Shown here piece after piece: positions 1-5,930 of a DNA stretch of 5,930 bases. The stretch covers positions 1-5,930 of the forward strand of contig JAEWKB010000138.1 in the NCBI GenBank assembly GCA_023386255.1. Direction: 5' to 3'. Within the stretch, counting starts at the first letter, position 1. Every line of letters starts with the position of its first letter. This DNA is from Bacteroidota bacterium (lineage in GTDB: Bacteria; Bacteroidota; Bacteroidia; Flavobacteriales; Flavobacteriaceae). The notes beneath the pieces are model-generated. The model searched no databases. It worked only from the letters and a program-made list of their open reading frames with translations, and was not told where the DNA came from. The translations under genes and the position numbers were made by a program.

Positions 1-954
1 ACCATACACAATACATGACAGGATGATCATCCACAGCCCGGTTACAGGATCTCCATACGCAAACAGCCCAAACCTTAGCACCCATGCAAACATGCTTATT
101 AGCATTACCTGCTTAATACCAAATCGCTTAAGGAAGAAAGGTATGGCAAGGATAAACAAGGTTTCTGACATTTGTGAAATCGACATTATTATAGTTGAAT
201 ACTTCACCACAAAAGAGTCGGCATATTTAGGAAAGTTCTCAAATTCGCTAAGGAAAACATCGCCGTAAGCATTGGTAAGCTGCAACGCGCCTCCAAGGAA
301 CATTGAGAAAATAAAGAACAACGCAATTTTATATGTTCCAAAGAGCTTGAATGCCTCAAGGCCCATCTTTTCCAGAAATGACGCATTAGCCTTTGTGTTT
401 TGTGGCGGGCACTTTGGTAATGTAAATGAATATAAGCCTAAAGCTACAGCTGCAATACCTGCTATATAAAATTGGTAGTCGCTGGCTTTGTTGCCGGTAA
501 GGTTAGTTATCCACATGGCAGCAATAAAGCCTATGGTACCCCATACGCGTATGGGCGGAAAATCTTTCACTACATCATTACCGTTATTTTTTAAAGCTGT
601 GTATGATACTGAATTACTTAAAGCAATTGTTGGCATGTAGCAGCACATTGCCAGGAACATTACATATATAAATGTCGTGGGGTCCTGTACCATTGGCAGG
701 GAAAACAACACTACAGCATAAAGTATATGAAGCGTACCATACAGCTTTTCGGCATTAATCCACCTGTCAGCTATTATACCGGTTAGGGTTGGCATAAATA
801 TAGAGGCAAAACCCATAGTGCTGAAAACAAGGCCAAACTGCGTACCGTCCCATTGTTTTGTGCCGAACCAGTAGTTAGCTATAGTGATAAGCCATGCACC
901 CCACACAAAAAACTGGAGGAAACTCATTACCACCAGACGATTCTTTATTCCCAT
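1..954 (-). CDS. nupG: NupG-type nucleoside:proton symporter (MFS), 3'-truncated by window edge
   Basis: Inner-membrane importer that moves nucleosides into the cell with protons (nucleoside:H+ symporter family of the major facilitator superfamily). I translated it from ATG at 954-952; 318 codons stay open to base 1. The protein lines up almost without gaps with E. coli NupG as I remember it: SFLQFFVWGAW at residues 11-21, FMPTLTGIIADRW at 53-65, DFPPIRVWGTIGF at 131-143, SMFLGGALQLTN at 217-228, SISQMSETLFIL at 258-269, FAYGDP at 298-303. Residues recalled as lining the NupG nucleoside site fall at the same numbers: R136, T140, F143, Q225, N228, Q261, E264. Alternating hydrophobic stretches fit about nine of the usual twelve helices; roughly 100 residues are missing by comparison with the 418-residue E. 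coli protein. It lies 76 bp downstream of cmk and may have its own promoter. Substrate range cannot be read from sequence, so the symbol denotes the family. Confidence 0.93.
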   Translation of the reverse strand, partial: MGIKNRLVVMSFLQFFVWGAWLITIANYWFGTKQWDGTQFGLVFSTMGFASIFMPTLTGIIADRWINAEKLYGTLHILYAVVLFSLPMVQDPTTFIYVMFLAMCCYMPTIALSNSVSYTALKNNGNDVVKDFPPIRVWGTIGFIAAMWITNLTGNKASDYQFYIAGIAAVALGLYSFTLPKCPPQNTKANASFLEKMGLEAFKLFGTYKIALFFIFSMFLGGALQLTNAYGDVFLSEFENFPKYADSFVVKYSTIIMSISQMSETLFILAIPFFLKRFGIKQVMLISMFAWVLRFGLFAYGDPVTGLWMIILSCIVYG

Positions 955-987
955 AAAATTATCGGATTAACATTTTATTAACGGTCG

Positions 988-1017
988 TAAAACTATTAAT
1001 AAAAAAAGGATATACAA
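988..1017 (-). promoter_or_regulatory. Putative Bacteroidota-type promoter for the nucleoside transporter
   Basis: On the minus strand TTG (1017-1015) is followed by exactly 19 bases and then TAGTTTTA (995-988). This fits the Bacteroidota primary sigma consensus TTG-N17-23-TAnnTTTG except for the final base (A instead of G). It lies about 35 bp upstream of the transporter ATG, inside the 76-bp gap after cmk. The gap is AT-rich, so chance matches are possible. No terminator hairpin is visible between cmk and the transporter, so read-through from cmk is also possible. Confidence 0.4.
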
Positions 1018-1030
1018 AAAAACTATAACG

Positions 1031-1723
1031 TTAAAGTTGTGCAGCCTGTTTTGCCAGCGCCAGTACTTTTTCGAATTGCTCTTCTATCGTAAGGTGGGAG
1101 TTATCAATTTCAATAGCGTCATCAGCCTTTACCAGTGGGCTGTCCTGGCGGTGCGAGTCAATATAATCACGCTCCTCCACATTCTTCAATACCTCATCAT
1201 AAGTTACCTGCTGGCCTTTTGCCGTAAGCTCATCATAGCGGCGGTGGGCTCGTGTTTCGGGGCTGGCAGTCATAAACAGCTTTAGTTCGGCATCAGGAAA
1301 AACCACGGTGCCTATATCGCGCCCGTCCATCACTATTGCCTTATGGTCGCCCATATGTTTTTGCTGCTCTACGAGTTTGGCACGCACTTCCGAAACCTCT
1401 GCTATTCGGCTCACAAAGTTAGATACTTCAAGAGTGCGTATCGCGTTTTCTACATTCACCTCGTTAAGATATATCTCAGCATAGCCCAGATCAGGATTAA
1501 AAAGGAACTGCAGGCTTACTTCCGGCAGTTTGGCTATAAGGGCATCTTTATCAAAATGCTCTTTGTCAATAAGCCCCTGCTGCATGGCATAATAGGTAAC
1601 GGCGCGGTACATGGCCCCGGTATCTACATAAACGTAGCCCAGGTGGCGCGCCAGCTGTTTGGCCAGTGTACTTTTGCCTGTTGAAGAAAAGCCGTCTATG
1701 GCTATGGTAATTTTTTTATCCAA
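1031..1723 (-). CDS. cmk: (d)CMP kinase (cytidylate kinase)
   Basis: Cytoplasmic enzyme that phosphorylates CMP and dCMP to the diphosphates with ATP, feeding RNA, DNA and CDP-lipid precursor pools. The 230-residue product has the family landmarks in order: P-loop GFSSTGKS at residues 11-18, the CMP-binding segment DTGAMYRA at 34-41, DGRDIGT at 133-139, an Arg-rich lid RAHRRYDEL at 158-166, and RQDSPLVKADDAIEIDNS near the C-terminus (192-209). Length is normal for the family. The start is TTG (1723-1721): an in-frame TAA lies five codons upstream (1738-1736), no ATG or GTG occurs between, and the next in-frame ATG is Met38, past the P-loop. The TTG begins one base after the porQ stop, so translation is probably coupled to porQ. 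No Shine-Dalgarno sequence is evident. Function is certain; the exact start is slightly less so. Confidence 0.96.
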   Translation of the reverse strand: MDKKITIAIDGFSSTGKSTLAKQLARHLGYVYVDTGAMYRAVTYYAMQQGLIDKEHFDKDALIAKLPEVSLQFLFNPDLGYAEIYLNEVNVENAIRTLEVSNFVSRIAEVSEVRAKLVEQQKHMGDHKAIVMDGRDIGTVVFPDAELKLFMTASPETRAHRRYDELTAKGQQVTYDEVLKNVEERDYIDSHRQDSPLVKADDAIEIDNSHLTIEEQFEKVLALAKQAAQL

Positions 1724-1724
1724 A

Positions 1725-2744
1725 CTATTGAAGATTTATCATTAAACCGAAAAGGCTGGTGTTGCCTGCCAGTGTATATCTTGAATACGAATAGTCAAAC
1801 CTAATCGTGTTGAACCTTAAGCTAAGCCCTGCCGATATTCCTGAAAAATTTCGCCTGTCAACAATCCTTAGCTCCTCGCCTTTCCTGAAATTATACCCTA
1901 CACGCAAGTTAAAACTTTTTCCCGGAAACAGCTCTGCCCCAACTATCACGTGGCGCAGGGCATTATTAAAAAAAGAAACTTTTTCTTCGGTAGTTCCGCC
2001 TTCTATATCCTGTTCTGCCCTGTTAGGGTTAGAAAACGAAATATTCCACTGCTGAAGGTTTTCCAGGGTAAGGTGCCAGCGTATAGGCACATTCTCTACT
2101 TCCTGAGATATACCGGCTATAATTTCCATAGGTAATGGTTCGTACTGGCCGGCATAGGTAGTAAACTGTGAACCAAGGTTCCGTACCGCAAGCGCTATGT
2201 TAATGTCATTCACATCATCAATATAGATAGCGCCTATATCAAGCGCACCCCCAAAGGAGTTGTAGCTTTCCAGCGTAGAGGATATAAGCTTGGCATTGGC
2301 TCCTACATAAATATCCGTCCACGGAATATTCATCGCATAGCCAAATGATAGGGCTATTTCGCTACCTGTAAAGTCGCCGGTTAAGAGTCCTGTTTCATCA
2401 CGGCCTTCAAAGGTGCCGTAGTTTACGTAGTTTACACCCATGTGAAGTGTCTGCACGTGCCTGTCATAGGTGTAGGCATAAGCTGCAGTACCATAGCTTA
2501 CTTCTCCAAATAAACTTCCGTAGTTAACTGAGAGGTGGTTGTCCATCTCAGGATTTATGGTTGCAGGATTGTAAATGGCCTGGTTAACGTCATAATCATA
2601 AAGGGTGATTATCTTGCCGCCAAGGGCAGCCTGGCGCGGAGATGTTACAAGGTTTAAGAACTGGTATGTGTACTTACCTCCTATCTGGCTAAAAGACAAA
2701 GTAGTGCAAAATAAGAAGAGATAAATAAACGGGTTTTTAAACAT
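1725..2744 (-). CDS. porQ: Type IX secretion system protein PorQ
   Basis: Outer-membrane beta-barrel-type protein associated with the type IX secretion system, which exports proteins with a C-terminal signal to the surface of Bacteroidota. I recognise it by overall sequence, especially the mature N-terminus GGKYTYQFLNLVTSPRQAALGG (split as GGKYTYQFLNL at residues 22-32 and VTSPRQAALGG at 33-43), followed by the YNPATINPEMDNHLSVNY segment near 58-75. Residues 1-19 form a signal peptide: Lys3, then a hydrophobic core, with likely cleavage S19|Q20, leaving Gln at the mature end as often seen in flavobacteria. The rest alternates polar and hydrophobic residues with many Gly and aromatic residues, typical of barrel strands, and ends LFGLMINLQ. 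Its 339 residues match my recollection of the family. The ATG at 2744 directly opens the signal peptide. It is the first gene of a unit with cmk and follows the lon terminator. Known role in the family: PorQ is linked with PorU, PorV and PorZ in the attachment complex; nothing here tests that. Confidence 0.9.
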   Translation of the reverse strand: MFKNPFIYLFLFCTTLSFSQIGGKYTYQFLNLVTSPRQAALGGKIITLYDYDVNQAIYNPATINPEMDNHLSVNYGSLFGEVSYGTAAYAYTYDRHVQTLHMGVNYVNYGTFEGRDETGLLTGDFTGSEIALSFGYAMNIPWTDIYVGANAKLISSTLESYNSFGGALDIGAIYIDDVNDINIALAVRNLGSQFTTYAGQYEPLPMEIIAGISQEVENVPIRWHLTLENLQQWNISFSNPNRAEQDIEGGTTEEKVSFFNNALRHVIVGAELFPGKSFNLRVGYNFRKGEELRIVDRRNFSGISAGLSLRFNTIRFDYSYSRYTLAGNTSLFGLMINLQ

Positions 2745-2906
2745 TGTAAAATTAATGTGGCTGCCTTAATAACGCAGATGCGAAGATATTATTTTTATAT
2801 TAAAGGTTGATTTGTTTATTTGTGGATTTGTCAAATTGACATCCGGACATTCAGATTACCAGACGCAAAACTTATTGAGAGATGAATTGCCTTCTTTTAC
2901 AAATAA
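2745..2906 (-). other. Upstream region of porQ
   Basis: This non-coding stretch lies between the lon terminator and the porQ ATG. It holds a 13-bp dyad (listed separately), a tandem pair of GACAT words at 2838-2842 and 2846-2850 on the plus strand (8-bp spacing), and a possible -7 element TATCTTCG on the minus strand at 2788-2781, about 36 bp upstream of the start. I could not find a TTG at the right distance upstream of that -7 element, so the promoter is not convincing. No open reading frame or RNA gene is evident. Confidence 0.3.
2829..2841. repeat. 13-bp perfect dyad upstream of porQ (possible operator)
   Basis: TGTCAA-A-TTGACA is a perfect inverted repeat with 6-bp arms and a one-base centre, located 84 bp upstream of the porQ start. 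Its size and symmetry suit a dimeric DNA-binding protein, and it overlaps one copy of the GACAT direct repeat. No partner regulator is encoded in the window, and a 6-bp dyad can arise by chance in AT-rich DNA. Confidence 0.3.
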
Positions 2907-2928
2907 AAATCCCGCCAAAGCGGGATTT
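2901..2928 (-). terminator. Rho-independent terminator of lon
   Basis: A 9-bp perfect stem (2907-2915 pairing with 2920-2928) closes a 4-base loop. Read on the minus strand it is AAATCCCGC, loop TTTG, GCGGGATTT, then TTATTTG, giving a U-rich tail. It begins 4 bases after the lon stop codon and separates lon from porQ. Confidence 0.88.
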
Positions 2929-2932
2929 CTAA

Positions 2933-5383
2933 TTATAATGTCTTAGCATTCTTTACCTTCTCATCGGTGATGGCGTGTTTAACTACTTCGCTCATTTCCC
3001 GTACATAATGGAAGGTAAGCCCTTCAAGGTATTCCTGCTTTATTTCTTCAATATCGCGCCTGTTCTCATGGCAAAGGATAATTTCCTTAATGTTGGCGCG
3101 CTTGGCAGCCAGTATTTTTTCTTTGATACCACCAACCGGCAATACACGTCCGCGAAGTGTAATCTCACCCGTCATGGCAAGGTGTTTCTTTACCCGCTTT
3201 TGCGTAAAGGTAGACACAAGTGATGTAAGCATAGCCACACCCGCACTTGGCCCGTCTTTAGGCGTAGCGCCTTCCGGAACGTGTATGTGAACGTTATAAT
3301 TGCTTATCACCTCAGGGCTGATACCAAGCTGTTCGGCATTGGCTTTTATATATTCAAGTGCTATGGTAGCAGATTCTTTCATAACTGTACCAAGGTTACC
3401 AGTCATGCTCATATGCCCTTTTCCTTTAGAAAGAATTGACTCTATGAAAAGAATATCGCCCCCCACGCTGGTCCATGCAAGGCCGGTAACCACACCTGCC
3501 ACATCGTTATTTTCATATTTATCGCGTTCCATGCGAGGTGCGCCAAGAATACGAATTACATCTTCATCGGTTACCTTCACATTATATTCCTCCTCCATGG
3601 CAATAGATTTGGCAATGCCACGCACTAGTTTGGCTATCTGCTTCTCCAGTCCGCGCACTCCCGATTCGCGAGTGTAACCAACAACTATTTTTTCAAGCTG
3701 CTTACGCCCAACTGACAGGTCTTTGCTGCTTAACCCATGCTCTTTAAGCTGTTTTGGTAGCAGGTGTTTTTTGGCAATTTCTATTTTTTCTTCAATGGTG
3801 TAACCCGTCATGTTGATGATCTCCATCCTGTCGCGCAATGCAGGCTGTATACTGCCAAGGTTATTAGATGTAGCAATAAACATTACTTTGCTCAGATCGA
3901 AGCCCAACTCGAGGAAATTATCATAAAATTCAGAGTTCTGTTCAGGGTCCAGCACCTCCAACAACGCCGATGACGGGTCGCCCTGGTTGCTGCTGGTAAG
4001 CTTATCTATTTCATCAAGCACAAAAACAGGGTTAGCTGTACCGGCTTTTTTTATACTTTGAATAATGCGCCCCGGCATCGCACCTATGTAGGTCTTCCTG
4101 TGCCCGCGTATTTCGGCTTCATCGCGTAATCCGCCAAGCGAGATACGAATGTATTCCCTTCCCAATGCCTCAGCTACCGATTTACCTATGGATGTTTTAC
4201 CCACACCCGGAGGCCCGTACAGGCACAATATGGGCGATTTCATATCGTTGCGAAGTTTTAGTACCGCAAGATATTCTATAATGCGCCGCTTTACATCTTC
4301 AAGGCCAAAATGGTCCCGGTTTAGTATCCTTTCAGCACGTTTCAGGTCGAAATTGTCTTTGCTATATTCGTTCCACGGCAGGTCAAGCAAAAGCTCAAGG
4401 TAGTTACGCTGTGTAGCATATTCAGCTACCTGTGGGTTCATTCGCTGTAACTTGGAAAGTTCTTTCTCAAATTGCGCACTTACCTTTTCATTCCACTTTT
4501 TGGCACGCCCTTTCTGGCGCATTTCCTCAATCTCCTGATCATGATTCACCCCGCCCAGCTCTTCCTGTATTGTTTTCATCTGCTGGTGCAGGAAATACTC
4601 GCGCTGCTGCTGGTCAAGGTCAAAACGTACTTTGCTTTGTATATCGTTTTTCAATTCCAGCTTTTGCAGCTCCAGGTTCATATAGCGAAGCGTTTCAAGT
4701 GCGCGGTCCTTAAGGTTATTGCTGGCAAGGAGGTCCTGCTTTTCTTTTACCGAAAGATTCATGTTAGATGATACAAAGTTCACCAGGAACGAATCACTCT
4801 CAATATTTTTGATGGCAAAGGTAGCCTCTGTTGGAATGTTAGGGCTTTCTTTAATAATCTGTATTGCAAGTTCCTTAATAGATTCAATTATGGTAGTGAA
4901 CTCCACATCACTCTTATCAGGACGTGTTTCAGGTACTTCCTTAATAGTTGCTTTCAGGTATGGGTTTTCAGCAGTTACCTGGTCAATTTCAAAGCGCTTT
5001 TTACCCTGAAGGATGACAGTAGTATTACCGTCGGGCATTTTAAGCACACGTAGTATCCTTGCAACAGTACCTACGGTATGTACATCGGCTGCACCCGGCT
5101 CTTCAACATTTTCATCTTTTTGGGCAACAACACCAATAATCTTGCTCCCGTTATTGGCATCATTGATAAGGCGGATTGATTTATCACGTCCTGCAGTAAT
5201 AGGAATTACCACACCAGGAAAAAGCACCATGTTGCGCAACGGCAATATGGGGAGCTCCGCAGGGAGCTCTTCATTATTCATTTCTTCTTCATCTTCCGGA
5301 GTCATTAGCGGAATAAGTTCCGCATCAGTATCCAGTTCCTGAAGTGACAAACTGTCAATATTCAATATTTTTTGTTGAGACAT
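2933..5383 (-). CDS. lon: ATP-dependent protease La (Lon)
   Basis: Cytoplasmic AAA+ serine protease that unfolds and degrades damaged or short-lived regulatory proteins as a hexamer. The 816-residue product has the full LonA layout: N-terminal substrate-binding LON domain beginning at PILPLRNMVLFPG (45-57) and running to about 245; a helical, coiled-coil-prone linker to about 340; the AAA+ module with Walker A GPPGVGKT (390-397), Walker B VFVLDEID (453-460), sensor-1 ATSN (504-507) and Arg-containing ALRDRME (515-521); and the protease domain from about 625, with catalytic Ser in PKDGPSAG (Ser713) and Lys756 in GGIKEK. The Ser-Lys distance of 43 equals that of E. coli Lon (679/722). It is about 30 residues longer than the E. 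coli enzyme, mainly through an acidic extension at the N-terminus. The start is the ATG at 5383; the next Met is Met27. Terminators on both sides suggest a single-gene transcript. No Shine-Dalgarno is seen. Confidence 0.98.
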   Translation of the reverse strand: MSQQKILNIDSLSLQELDTDAELIPLMTPEDEEEMNNEELPAELPILPLRNMVLFPGVVIPITAGRDKSIRLINDANNGSKIIGVVAQKDENVEEPGAADVHTVGTVARILRVLKMPDGNTTVILQGKKRFEIDQVTAENPYLKATIKEVPETRPDKSDVEFTTIIESIKELAIQIIKESPNIPTEATFAIKNIESDSFLVNFVSSNMNLSVKEKQDLLASNNLKDRALETLRYMNLELQKLELKNDIQSKVRFDLDQQQREYFLHQQMKTIQEELGGVNHDQEIEEMRQKGRAKKWNEKVSAQFEKELSKLQRMNPQVAEYATQRNYLELLLDLPWNEYSKDNFDLKRAERILNRDHFGLEDVKRRIIEYLAVLKLRNDMKSPILCLYGPPGVGKTSIGKSVAEALGREYIRISLGGLRDEAEIRGHRKTYIGAMPGRIIQSIKKAGTANPVFVLDEIDKLTSSNQGDPSSALLEVLDPEQNSEFYDNFLELGFDLSKVMFIATSNNLGSIQPALRDRMEIINMTGYTIEEKIEIAKKHLLPKQLKEHGLSSKDLSVGRKQLEKIVVGYTRESGVRGLEKQIAKLVRGIAKSIAMEEEYNVKVTDEDVIRILGAPRMERDKYENNDVAGVVTGLAWTSVGGDILFIESILSKGKGHMSMTGNLGTVMKESATIALEYIKANAEQLGISPEVISNYNVHIHVPEGATPKDGPSAGVAMLTSLVSTFTQKRVKKHLAMTGEITLRGRVLPVGGIKEKILAAKRANIKEIILCHENRRDIEEIKQEYLEGLTFHYVREMSEVVKHAITDEKVKNAKTL

Positions 5384-5522
5384 AGCTAAGTTAAGTCATT
5401 TTGTCATTAAACATATACGTGTGCTACATGCACTATAATTTATATAACAGCTGTAGCAACTGAAAATCAGGTAGTATAACTTAATTTCTGAAACATATAT
5501 TTCAATCTTTATGCCATAAAAA
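5384..5522 (-). other. Upstream region of lon
   Basis: This non-coding gap between the upstream gene's terminator and the lon start presumably carries the lon promoter. TATGTTTA on the minus strand (5415-5408) matches the -7 consensus TAnnTTTG except at the last base and lies about 25 bp from the ATG, but no TTG sits 17-23 bases further upstream. The region also holds the inverted-repeat pair and the palindrome ACAGCTGT (5447-5454), and a short tandem GTCATT-TT-GTCATT at 5395-5408. I see no classical CIRCE (HrcA) element. No gene is evident. Confidence 0.35.
5422..5458. repeat. Inverted-repeat pair TGCTACA/TGTAGCA upstream of lon
   Basis: TGCTACA at 5422-5428 and its exact reverse complement TGTAGCA at 5452-5458 are separated by 23 bp, about three helical turns centre to centre. 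The left arm sits inside a shorter dyad, GTGC-N5-GCAC (5421-5433), and the right arm overlaps the palindrome ACAGCTGT (5447-5454). The pair lies 38 to 75 bp upstream of the lon ATG, where a transcription factor could act. Function is unproven. Confidence 0.3.
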
Positions 5523-5542
5523 AATCCGCCTGCGGGCGGATT
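5515..5542 (-). terminator. Rho-independent terminator of the DUF6252-like gene
   Basis: An 8-bp perfect stem (5523-5530 with 5535-5542) encloses a 4-base loop. On the minus strand it reads AATCCGCC, loop CGCA, GGCGGATT, followed by a run of T. It lies 17 bp past the stop codon of the upstream gene and isolates lon from it. Confidence 0.88.
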
Positions 5543-5559
5543 CTGTATATTTTAGTCCA

Positions 5560-5930
5560 TTAAGGCAAATCTATATTAAATGCTCCCTGTGTTATCTGTA
5601 CAGTGTTGCCTTCATCATCTTCTGCCGTAAACGAGAATGTACCGGTCATGTAACCACCTTCATTTGCTGTTATAACAAGGCTACCGCCTGTTGCATTATA
5701 TTCTACCTCCCCTTCGGTATATTTTGCTGTTATACCCCCTGAGGAAACTATTGCATACGTACCGGGAGTCCTTACATCTCCTAAGTTCAGATCTATTCTA
5801 TTTAAAGGGCTTATTATGAGCCCCTGCAGTACTAACTGGTCACCGGCCAATATTGCCAAAGAGCTGCTGTATTGTATTAATTCACCATCTACTGTTGCCC
5901 TGAAATATTCAGGATCGGTAGGGTCTATAG
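5560..5930 (-). CDS. DUF6252-like secreted protein, 5'-truncated by window edge
   Basis: The frame is open from the window edge (first complete codon at 5928-5926) to a stop at 5562-5560, giving 122 visible residues. The segment EYFRATVDGELI near the visible start and the C-terminal TGTFSFTAEDDEGNTVQI followed by TQGAFNIDLP resemble DUF6252, a family of Bacteroidota proteins usually exported as lipoproteins, with beta-rich domains built from FxAxVDG and GTFSF-type strands. No enzymatic residues are recognisable and the family's role is unknown. The true start and any lipobox or signal peptide lie outside the window; a TTG at 5859-5857 is an internal Leu codon, because coding similarity continues upstream of it. 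The visible IDPTDPE may be a linker after a lipobox or after another domain. The gene ends in its own terminator and is not obviously tied to lon. The family call rests on remembered motifs. Confidence 0.75.
   Translation of the reverse strand, partial: IDPTDPEYFRATVDGELIQYSSSLAILAGDQLVLQGLIISPLNRIDLNLGDVRTPGTYAIVSSGGITAKYTEGEVEYNATGGSLVITANEGGYMTGTFSFTAEDDEGNTVQITQGAFNIDLP

Noticed and set aside
23..469. Short open frames on both strands in the first 470 bases
   Set aside because: They overlap the nucleoside transporter, whose frame runs unbroken from 954 to base 1 and matches NupG throughout.
1343..1684. Plus-strand open frame of 113 codons
   Set aside because: It is antisense to cmk across its P-loop and catalytic motifs; composition looks like reverse-complement coding sequence.
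3300..3677. Plus-strand open frame of 125 codons
   Set aside because: It lies entirely antisense to the protease domain of lon, has no recognisable protein features, and the lon frame there is fully conserved.
4432..4771. Two overlapping plus-strand open frames of 93 and 99 codons
   Set aside because: Both are antisense shadows of the lon linker region, with no homology I recognise and no start context.
5421..5433. GTGC-N5-GCAC as an RNA hairpin or riboswitch element upstream of lon
   Set aside because: A 4-bp stem is too weak, no riboswitch-like conserved core is present, and the DNA operator reading is simpler.
5560..5859. A 99-residue protein starting with TTG at 5859
   Set aside because: The same frame stays open to the window edge and the upstream residues include the FRATVDG family motif, so the TTG is an internal codon of a longer gene.

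Overview
The window looks like chromosomal DNA from a member of the Bacteroidota, most likely a flavobacterium. The pointers are a PorQ gene (type IX secretion, a system confined to that phylum), a DUF6252-like secreted protein, starts without clear Shine-Dalgarno sequences, heavy use of the Ile codon ATA, and a TTG-N19-TAGTTTTA promoter-like element. Genus cannot be settled from this stretch.

Every convincing gene is on the minus strand, so transcription runs from high to low coordinates. In that order: (1) the C-terminal 122 residues of a DUF6252-like protein (5560-5930, its start lies beyond the window edge), closed by a hairpin terminator at 5523-5542; (2) a 176-bp gap with an inverted-repeat pair; (3) lon, the ATP-dependent protease La (2933-5383), complete with Walker A, Walker B and Ser-Lys dyad, followed by a strong terminator at 2907-2928; (4) a 188-bp gap (which includes that terminator) with a 13-bp dyad; (5) porQ (1725-2744); (6) cmk, cytidylate kinase (1031-1723), starting at a TTG codon one base after the porQ stop; (7) a 76-bp gap with a plausible Bacteroidota promoter; (8) the N-terminal 318 residues of a NupG-type nucleoside:proton symporter (1-954), cut by the window edge.

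Functionally this is mostly housekeeping. porQ and cmk form one translation unit joining surface secretion to pyrimidine nucleotide metabolism. The nucleoside importer next door would supply nucleosides to the same salvage pools. lon sits between two terminators and is probably its own transcript. I found no RNA genes, insertion sequences, CRISPR arrays or phage genes, and no sign of an undescribed multi-gene system. The points that merit a second look are the non-ATG cmk start, the two dyads upstream of lon and porQ, and the acidic N-terminal extension of Lon.
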